Shown here: one piece after another, positions 15,504-20,245 of the stretch
Layout of the letters: each line of letters opens with the position of its first letter
Position numbering within the stretch: the stretch's first letter is position 1
NCBI GenBank assembly: GCA_022794295.1
Contig: JAAWEO010000017.1
Location: 1 to 20,245 of the forward strand
Direction: 5' to 3'
Length of the DNA stretch: 20,245 nt
Origin: Angelakisella sp.
GTDB taxonomy: Bacteria > Bacillota > Clostridia > Oscillospirales > Ruminococcaceae
The notes under the pieces: generated by a model
Told to the model about the DNA's origin: nothing
The model's input: the letters and a program-made list of their open reading frames with translations, nothing else
The model's database searches: none
Made by a program: the position numbers and the translations under genes

Positions 15504-16142
15504 GTGATTACAATACGCAGCGAAACAAAGCAGGACCACCAGGCGGTGGAGACGCTGACCCGGCGGGCCTTTTATAACCTCTACATCCCCGGCTGCGTGG
15601 AGCACTACCTGGTCCATGTCATGCGGGACCACCCGGATTTTATTCCGGAGCTGGACTTTGTTCTGGAGCTGGACGGGGAGATTATCGGGAATGTGATGTA
15701 CACCAGGGCGACCCTTACCGATGAAGCGGGGGAGACAAAGGAGGTCCTCACCTTCGGGCCGGTCTCCATCGCCCCGGAGCACCAGCGCAAGGGCTTCGGC
15801 AAGCGCCTGCTGGAGCATTCCTTTGAGAAGGCGGCCGCCATGGGGTACGATGTAATCGTCATCTTCGGCAGCCCGGCCAACTATGTTTCCTGGGGCTTTG
15901 TCAGCTGCCAGAAGCACAACGTCTCCACAGAGGATGGCCGGTATCCCGCGGCGATGATGGTGAAGGAGCTGGTCCCCGGAGCGCTGGGGGGCAAAAAATG
16001 GACCTACCGGGACAGCCCGGTCATGGCTATTGACGAGGAGGAGGCCCGGCGCTACGACGGCACCCTGCCGCCCCTGCCCCGGGAGCACCGCCCCAGCCAG
16101 GAGGAATTTTACATTATGAGCCATTCCTTCCAGGAAGGGTGA
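15504..16142 (+). CDS. GNAT-family N-acetyltransferase (YhbS-like)
   Basis: 212 residues. GTG 15504 is preferred because AAAAGGAG (15487-15494) lies 9 bases before it and the protein then opens with MITIRSETKQDHQAV, the usual beta1-alpha1 of GNATs; the open frame further left overlaps the TfoX_C gene. The acetyl-CoA binding run VSIAPEHQRKGFGKRLL contains Q94-R-K-G-F-G99. The segment GDPxYYxxxGF of the YhbS group appears as GSPANYVSWGF. Such enzymes acetylate small molecules or protein amines; the target is unknown. The stop TGA lies in the first copy of a 17-base tandem duplication at its 3' end. Confidence 0.92.
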   Translation: MITIRSETKQDHQAVETLTRRAFYNLYIPGCVEHYLVHVMRDHPDFIPELDFVLELDGEIIGNVMYTRATLTDEAGETKEVLTFGPVSIAPEHQRKGFGKRLLEHSFEKAAAMGYDVIVIFGSPANYVSWGFVSCQKHNVSTEDGRYPAAMMVKELVPGALGGKKWTYRDSPVMAIDEEEARRYDGTLPPLPREHRPSQEEFYIMSHSFQEG

Positions 16143-16167
16143 CAAATGGAGAAGGGTGACAAATGGA
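16134..16167 (+). repeat. 17-base tandem duplication at the GNAT/nuclease junction
   Basis: Two perfect copies (16134-16150 and 16151-16167) of a unit beginning GAAGGGTGACAAATGG. The first copy holds the GNAT stop codon and a decoy ATG (16146) opening a 12-codon frame; the second holds the real start ATG 16163 and a plausible ribosome binding site. Confidence 0.95.
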
Positions 16168-16873
16168 AAAAATTTATATCATGACATGGAATACCGAGCT
16201 GTATGTGGAATCGACCTCTTCGGTTTCAAATGAAAAATACAAGGCTGTAAAAGAGGTAGTCGAAAGGCATTTAGAGCAAAAAAACGCAGTTTGTTTTTTG
16301 CAGGAGATTCCCTATAAAAGCAGCAAACCCTGTAAAAGCAGCAAACCCTGGAAAGAGCACACGATCTTTTTTACGCTGAAGGAAGATTTCCCAGAAGAAC
16401 AGTACGATATCATTTTTCATCTTACCAGTAAAAACCAGATAATGATGACCATTGCGATCGCCCGAAAAGGGATCATATCTCCGGTAGAAGATGGTAATTT
16501 TTCTACAAACCGAACCGTTACAGTGAGATATAAAAACACAGATCTGTTCATCACGGGGATCCATGCCGATAATGGAAAAGATAATAAAACTTATCTAACA
16601 AGATTGGATCAGTGCGGCTCGGCTGTTATTTTAGGTGATTTTAATGCGGGTGATTACCAAGAATCAGAAAACAGAGATGTTTTTAACAGCATTTTAAAAG
16701 GCCATAGATGTATATGCAGTGAAATTACCCGGTGGAGGTCAGGGCGTCCCACCCCCATCGATCATGTGTTTGTTGCCAACTACCTTTTGTCGAAATGCTC
16801 AAGGTGTGTTGTACATAAAGAGATCACTTGCTCCGATCATTACCCCATAACTTTTGAAATCGATTGGGAGTAA
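16163..16873 (+). CDS. Endonuclease/exonuclease/phosphatase (EEP) fold protein, AT-rich
   Basis: 236 residues from ATG 16163. The EEP (DNase I-like) catalytic set is complete: N10 in TWNTE, E48 in CFLQEI, H134 in GIHAD, D159 and N161 in GDFNAG, D200-H201 in IDHVFVA, and D225-H226 in SDHYPI. Such enzymes cleave phosphodiester bonds in DNA, RNA or phosphoinositides with Mg2+; the substrate cannot be decided. There is no signal peptide or membrane segment, so it is probably cytoplasmic. The gene is about 40% GC and uses AAA, ATA, AGA and TTA codons, unlike its neighbours, a strong hint of recent transfer. An 18-base in-frame duplication repeats KSSKP (52-62), just after the catalytic Glu. It sits between GNAT and thyX, in the same orientation. 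Confidence 0.87.
   Translation: MEKIYIMTWNTELYVESTSSVSNEKYKAVKEVVERHLEQKNAVCFLQEIPYKSSKPCKSSKPWKEHTIFFTLKEDFPEEQYDIIFHLTSKNQIMMTIAIARKGIISPVEDGNFSTNRTVTVRYKNTDLFITGIHADNGKDNKTYLTRLDQCGSAVILGDFNAGDYQESENRDVFNSILKGHRCICSEITRWRSGRPTPIDHVFVANYLLSKCSRCVVHKEITCSDHYPITFEIDWE
16315..16350 (+). repeat. 18-base in-frame tandem duplication inside the EEP gene
   Basis: Two perfect copies (16315-16332 and 16333-16350) add six residues, giving KSSKPC-KSSKPW at residues 52-63. The frame is kept and the catalytic residues are untouched. Confidence 0.95.
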
Positions 16874-16920
16874 AGCATTTTTTACCGCTTCTTGATGATA
16901 CCACTGTAGGAGGAACACCC

Positions 16921-17700
16921 ATGAATGTCACCCTGATCGCCCACACCCCCGACCCGGAAAAAACGGTGGCCGCCGCCGCCAAGCTGTGCTACAGCCCCGC
17001 CTCCATTGAGACGGTGATGGAGGGCCTTACCCAGGAAAAGACCGAATCCTTTTTGACCATGCTGGGGGAGATCGGCCACCAGAGCCCTGTGGAGCACGCC
17101 TCCTTTACCTTTGGCATCGAAGGGGTCAGCCGGGCCCTCCTGGCCCAGATCACCCGGCACCGCATCGCCTCCTACAGCGTTCAAAGCCAGCGGTATGTGA
17201 AGGAAAGCAGCTTTGACTATGTCCTCCCCCCCCAGATCGAGGCGGTGCCCGAGGCAAGGGCCGAGTTCCTCCGGGCCATGGAGAACGCCCAGGCCTCCTA
17301 CGAGACCATTGCCGCCATTCTGGCCCAAAAGCGCAGGGAGGAAAACCTGGCTAGGGGGATGGAGGAAAAGGCAGCCGCCCGGGCCGCCGAAAAAACCGCC
17401 ATCGAGGACGCCCGCTTTGTGCTGCCCAACGCCTGTGACACCAAAATGATCGTTACCATGAACGCCCGAAGCCTGCAAAACTTCTTCCGCCACCGCTGCT
17501 GCAACCGGGCCCAGTGGGAGATCCGGGAGTGCGCCCGGCAGATGCTGGAGCTGGTGCTCCCCGTGGCCCCCACCCTGTTCGCCCACAGCGGTCCCCCCTG
17601 CGCCGATGGGGTCTGTCCCGAGGGGAAGATGTCCTGCGGCCAGGCCCAGGAGGTCCGGGCGGAGTACGCCGCGTTAAGGGAGAAATACTGCCATGGCTAA
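16921..17700 (+). CDS. thyX: Flavin-dependent thymidylate synthase ThyX
   Basis: 259 residues from ATG 16921, which follows AGGAGG by 6 bases. The ThyX signature RHRxxSxxxxSxR is present as RHRIASYSVQSQR (79-91), and the second conserved block FRHRCCNRAQWEIR follows near residue 190. The enzyme makes dTMP from dUMP using FAD, NADPH and methylene-tetrahydrofolate, without producing dihydrofolate. It works as a homotetramer in the cytoplasm. An Ala/Glu/Arg-rich stretch (about 137-160) makes it a little longer than the 220-230 residues of many homologues. It overlaps tmk by 8 bases, so synthesis and phosphorylation of dTMP are coupled in one unit. The cysteine-rich end (PPCADGVCPEGKMSCGQ) is noticeable. 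Confidence 0.96.
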   Translation: MNVTLIAHTPDPEKTVAAAAKLCYSPASIETVMEGLTQEKTESFLTMLGEIGHQSPVEHASFTFGIEGVSRALLAQITRHRIASYSVQSQRYVKESSFDYVLPPQIEAVPEARAEFLRAMENAQASYETIAAILAQKRREENLARGMEEKAAARAAEKTAIEDARFVLPNACDTKMIVTMNARSLQNFFRHRCCNRAQWEIRECARQMLELVLPVAPTLFAHSGPPCADGVCPEGKMSCGQAQEVRAEYAALREKYCHG

Positions 17701-18373
17701 GGGAAAGCTTATTGTCATCGAGGGTCTGGATGGCAGCGGCAAGGCCACCCAGACCGGTCTCCTTTGCCGCAGCCTGGCAGAGGAGTGGGGGCACAGCTTC
17801 CGGCGCGTCTCCTTCCCGGACTACCAGGACCCCAGCTCCGCCCTGGTGAAGCTTTACCTGGCCGGGGAGCTGGGGGGCCTTTCGGAGGTAAACGCCTACG
17901 GGGCCTCCCTCTTTTACACGGTGGACCGGTACGCCAGCTATCTCCGTCACTGGGGGGAGGACTACCGCCGGGGCTGGCTCATTGTGTCCGACCGGTACGC
18001 CACCTCCAACGTGGCCCACCAAATGTCCAAGCTGCCCCGGGGGGAGTGGGACGGATACCTCCGCTGGCTGGAGGAAACCGAGTACCTCCGGGTAGGGCTT
18101 CCCCGGCCCGACCGGGTGGTTTACCTGGACATGGCGCCGGAGACCTCCGAAAGGCTGCTGTCCCGCCGCTACCAGGGGGACGAGAGCAAAAAGGACCTCC
18201 ATGAGGCCGACCTGGCCTATCTTCTGAAATGCCGGGAGGCCGCCCTTTACGGGGCGGAACGGCTGGGCTGGGTGGTGCTCCCCTGCTGCAGCGGGGGGGA
18301 CCCCTATCCCCCGGAGGAGATCGCCAAAAAGGTCTGGCAGGCGGTGCAGCCGGTTTTGAAGGGGGACAGCTAA
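17693..18373 (+). CDS. tmk: Thymidylate kinase-like protein (dTMP kinase)
   Basis: 226 residues, ATG inside the last codons of thyX. The P-loop is GLDGSGKATQ (11-20), the nucleoside-monophosphate site includes FPDY (41-44), and the DRY motif is DRYATSN (100-106), as in Tmk. The lid region SRRYQGDESKKDLHE resembles dTMP kinases with a basic lid. It would convert dTMP from ThyX to dTDP in the cytoplasm. Two cautions: A18 replaces the Ser/Thr that normally follows the P-loop lysine, a variant seen in Tmk-like proteins of clostridia, and some of those are paralogues of a main tmk elsewhere. The pairing with thyX favours the stated role. Confidence 0.87.
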   Translation: MAKGKLIVIEGLDGSGKATQTGLLCRSLAEEWGHSFRRVSFPDYQDPSSALVKLYLAGELGGLSEVNAYGASLFYTVDRYASYLRHWGEDYRRGWLIVSDRYATSNVAHQMSKLPRGEWDGYLRWLEETEYLRVGLPRPDRVVYLDMAPETSERLLSRRYQGDESKKDLHEADLAYLLKCREAALYGAERLGWVVLPCCSGGDPYPPEEIAKKVWQAVQPVLKGDS

Positions 18374-18499
18374 ATGGGCAAGGGGATTCTGATCTGCGGC
18401 TGCGATGGCTGCGGCAAGACCACCCTGGGACCGATCCTGGCGCAAAGGCTGGGGACACGGTTCCTGGACATCACGGTTTGCTGGAGGGATAGATCATGA
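18374..18499 (+). pseudogene. Truncated P-loop kinase/AAA ATPase remnant, 41 codons
   Basis: ATG 18374 directly follows the tmk stop and has GGGGG about 8 bases upstream. The first 33 residues look like a normal small-molecule kinase N-terminus (shikimate kinase or AAA_17-like): a hydrophobic strand GILICG, P-loop GCDGCGKTTL (9-18, K15), an amphipathic helix LAQRLG and FLDI. After that the sequence turns into TVCWRDRS and stops at 18497-18499, overlapping the next start codon (ATGA). A working family member would continue for 120-150 more residues. The best reading is an internal deletion that joined the N-terminus to the ribosome binding site of the next gene. The alternative, a short translated peptide of its own, cannot be excluded. 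Confidence 0.72.
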
Positions 18500-19728
18500 C
18501 CAGAGGAAAGGTCCCGGAGGTGCTGGCCCCCGCCGGGGATATGGAACGGCTGGAGGCGGCCCTCCGGTATGGGGCGGACGCAGTCTACCTGGGGATGGAC
18601 CGGTTTACCATGCGCTCCGCCCCCAAGAACTTTACCCCGGAGCAGCTGGAAGCGGCCTGTAAAAAGGCCCATGCCCAGGGGGTACGGGTCTACTGCACCG
18701 TGAACACCCTGCTGAACAACAGCGAGGTAGAGGGCCTTCCCGCCTTTCTCCATACCGCGGCGGACTGCGGCGTGGACGCCTTTATCGCGGCGGATATGGG
18801 GGTGCTGATGCTGGCCCGCCGGGAGGTCCCGGAGGTGGAGGTCCACATCTCCACCCAGGCGGGGGTGACCAACTACCTCACTGCCCGGGAGCTGTTCGCC
18901 CTGGGGGCAAAGCGGGTGGTGCTGGCCCGGGAGCTGCCCCTTACCGAGATCCGGGGCATCCGGGAGAACACCCCGCCGGAGCTGGAGCTGGAGGTATTCG
19001 TCCACGGGGCCATGTGCGTCAGCTTCTCAGGCCGGTGCCTTTTGTCCAACTACTTCACCGGCCGGGATGGCAACCGGGGGGAGTGCGCCCAGCCCTGCCG
19101 CTGGCGGTACCACCTGGTGGAGGAGACCCGCCCCGGCCAGTACTTCCCCATTAGCGAGGAGGAAAACGGCACCTACATCCTCAACGCCAAGGACCTGTGC
19201 CTGCTGCCCCACCTGGACAAGCTCCGGGACGCCGGGGTGGACAGCTTTAAGATCGAGGGCAGGGCCAAGTCCGCCTACTATGTGGCGGTGGCCTCCAACG
19301 CCTACCGGTGTGCCGCCGGTCTTTTGGCGGGGGACCGGTACGACCCGCCCCAATGGCTGCTGGAGGAGCCGGAGAAGCTGAGCCACCGCCCCTATTCCAC
19401 CGGTTTTCTGTTTGGCAGGCCGGAGGATGGCCAGAAGATCCCTGGGGGATACATCCGCACCTGGGAGGCCGCCGGCATGGTGGAGGGCTGGGAGGACGGG
19501 CGGCTCCTTTGCACCCAGCGGAACAAATTCCGCTTGGGGGACACCCTGGAGGCACTTCTCCCCGGCAAGCCCCCGGTGGAGATCCCGGTCACCGACCTGC
19601 GAAACGGGGAGGGGGAGCCCATCCAGGCCACCCCCCACGCCACCATGGCATTTTCCATCCCCTGGGGGGAGGCGCTGCCCCCTGGGACGATATTGCGGTT
19701 TATGCCAGGGGAGGGGGACCGGTCGTGA
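18496..19728 (+). CDS. U32 peptidase-family protein (TrhP/YegQ/YrrO-like tRNA hydroxylation)
   Basis: 410 residues from ATG 18496, with GGAGGG 7 bases upstream. The N-terminal TIM-barrel-like half begins VLAPAGDMERLEAALRYGADAVYLG, standard for U32. The hallmark block around residues 168-202 (VFVHGAMCVSFSGRC, then GECAQPC) carries four cysteines, C174, C181, C197 and C201, expected to bind an iron-sulfur cluster. A C-terminal beta domain (about 325-405) follows. Homologues TrhP (YegQ) of E. coli and YrrN/YrrO of B. subtilis form 5-hydroxyuridine at position 34 of tRNA with prephenate as hydroxyl source; others were first described as collagenases, a label now doubtful. Overlapping starts join it to the kinase remnant before it and the small gene after it. 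Confidence 0.92.
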   Translation: MTRGKVPEVLAPAGDMERLEAALRYGADAVYLGMDRFTMRSAPKNFTPEQLEAACKKAHAQGVRVYCTVNTLLNNSEVEGLPAFLHTAADCGVDAFIAADMGVLMLARREVPEVEVHISTQAGVTNYLTARELFALGAKRVVLARELPLTEIRGIRENTPPELELEVFVHGAMCVSFSGRCLLSNYFTGRDGNRGECAQPCRWRYHLVEETRPGQYFPISEEENGTYILNAKDLCLLPHLDKLRDAGVDSFKIEGRAKSAYYVAVASNAYRCAAGLLAGDRYDPPQWLLEEPEKLSHRPYSTGFLFGRPEDGQKIPGGYIRTWEAAGMVEGWEDGRLLCTQRNKFRLGDTLEALLPGKPPVEIPVTDLRNGEGEPIQATPHATMAFSIPWGEALPPGTILRFMPGEGDRS

Positions 19729-20087
19729 CCGATGCCTTTCTGGAGCAAATTCCCGGCTGGTGGCACCGCTTCGGCGTCGTCCTTCTGTTCCAATGCTGCC
19801 GGGTCACTGACCCGGAGACCTGGCTTCCCCGGTACGACGGGGAACTGATCCTCGCTGATGAGCGGGAGAAGGTCCAGCTGCGTCTCACCCTTACGAATCT
19901 TCGGGGCGAGTGGGGGCTGACGGTGGGGGAGGTCATCTCCGGTCTGCAAATTTTAGATACCCGGGTGGATGGCTACGAGCAGGAGGCCCGGTATCACATC
20001 CGGGACTTTGAGGGCGGCGCCATTGATCTGTTTTGTCAGGATATCCGGGTGGAGGTTCTGGAGGAAGCGGACTGGTATCGGGGGTGA
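19725..20087 (+). CDS. Uncharacterised 120-residue protein coupled to the U32 gene
   Basis: GTG 19725 overlaps the U32 stop by four bases (GTGA), and a GGGGAGGGGG tract 7 bases upstream can serve as ribosome binding site. The frame extends far to the left, but only as the shadow of the U32 gene. The protein is soluble, with no signal peptide or membrane segment. It has a Trp-rich start (PGWWHRFGVVLLFQCC), an acidic middle, and a C-terminal half of alternating beta-like segments (LQILDTRVDGYEQEARYHIRDF and AIDLFCQDIRVEVLEE). Not recognised; the GTGA coupling suggests a role connected with the U32 protein, but that is inference only. Confidence 0.72.
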   Translation: MTDAFLEQIPGWWHRFGVVLLFQCCRVTDPETWLPRYDGELILADEREKVQLRLTLTNLRGEWGLTVGEVISGLQILDTRVDGYEQEARYHIRDFEGGAIDLFCQDIRVEVLEEADWYRG

Positions 20088-20089
20088 GG

Positions 20090-20110
20090 GGCCGCCTGGG
20101 GCGGCCTTTA
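20090..20110 (+). terminator. GC-rich terminator at the end of the thyX-U32 gene run
   Basis: GGCCGCC (20090-20096) pairs with GGCGGCC (20100-20106) around TGG, followed by a short TTTA. It begins 3 bases after the stop codon. The T-tract is weak, so read-through into the next hairpin is possible. Confidence 0.65.
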
Positions 20111-20115
20111 GAGGG

Positions 20116-20149
20116 TCGAATGGACCGGCCTTATGGTCGGTCCATTCGA
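20116..20149. repeat. 15-base inverted repeat with TTAT loop
   Basis: TCGAATGGACCGGCC (20116-20130) faces GGTCGGTCCATTCGA (20135-20149) with only one G:T pair out of fifteen. There is no T-run after it; a G-rich stretch follows. It could be a REP-like palindrome, an element end or an RNA hairpin. Confidence 0.85.
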
Positions 20150-20162
20150 GGGGGGCTGAGGT

Positions 20163-20192
20163 TGCAAAACACCCCACTGGGGTGTATTTGCA
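20163..20192. repeat. 13-pair inverted repeat with one bulge
   Basis: TGCAAAACACCCC (20163-20175) faces GGGGTGT-a-TTTGCA (20179-20192) across ACT, with one unpaired A. It comes 13 bases after the previous palindrome, in a region without any recognised gene up to the right edge of the window. Confidence 0.8.
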
Positions 20193-20245
20193 GGTTAGCT
20201 GGGTGCGGGGCGAGCAGGCTTCTCCTTTCTTTTTCTATCGCAAAA

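Noticed and set aside
20193..20245. A tRNA or other RNA gene at the right edge
   Set aside because: The 53 bases show no cloverleaf arms and no T-loop consensus; the pyrimidine-rich end is not enough to call a feature.

Overview
The window is about 20 kb of GC-rich, gene-dense DNA. It fits a spore-forming, high-GC member of the Clostridia, most likely the Oscillospiraceae (Flavonifractor/Oscillibacter-like). The reasons are a SpoIVFA/SpoIVFB-like pair, a DnaD-domain protein next to a DnaI/DnaC-like helicase loader, a PcrA-type helicase, a flavin-dependent thymidylate synthase and GC-rich codon use. The assignment rests on gene content and composition only; no rRNA or other taxonomic marker is present.

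Layout. 1-4755: the 3' end of a GHL10 (DUF187) glycoside-hydrolase-like gene, then a 1460-residue envelope protein that joins a second GHL10 domain, an Amidase_3 domain and five Big_2 Ig-like repeats, closed by a strong terminator. 4797-6254: an overlapping M23/M50 pair resembling spoIVFA-spoIVFB, with a possible sigma-E-like promoter and a bidirectional terminator. 6286-7761 (minus): a sodium:neurotransmitter-type symporter with a clear promoter. 7798-9940 (minus): DnaD-domain protein followed by helicase loader. 10043-11017: a divergent unit with a TSCPD protein and an unknown 175-residue protein. 11036-12020: two half-size YdcZ-type transporter subunits. 12022-20110: a long plus-strand run with pcrA, a maltose/galactoside-type acetyltransferase, a TfoX_C protein, a GNAT, an AT-rich nuclease-fold gene, thyX, tmk, a 41-codon P-loop kinase remnant, a U32 peptidase-family protein and a small unknown gene. 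20090-20192: three inverted repeats in a row.

How the genes fit together. The left part is a peptidoglycan and sporulation neighbourhood. The large fusion is the most striking object: amidases strip stem peptides from glycan strands, and the GHL10 enzyme DigH of E. coli is known to act on such denuded strands, so the two halves could be successive steps on one secreted protein. The centre holds replication-initiation functions (DnaD-like and loader) near a replication/repair helicase. On the right, thyX and tmk overlap and make dTMP then dTDP.

Signs of recent change are concentrated at 16134-16873, where a gene of about 40% GC carries two perfect tandem duplications, and at 18374-18499, where a kinase gene seems to have been deleted down to its N-terminus. 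No rRNA, tRNA, CRISPR array, prophage or insertion sequence was recognised.
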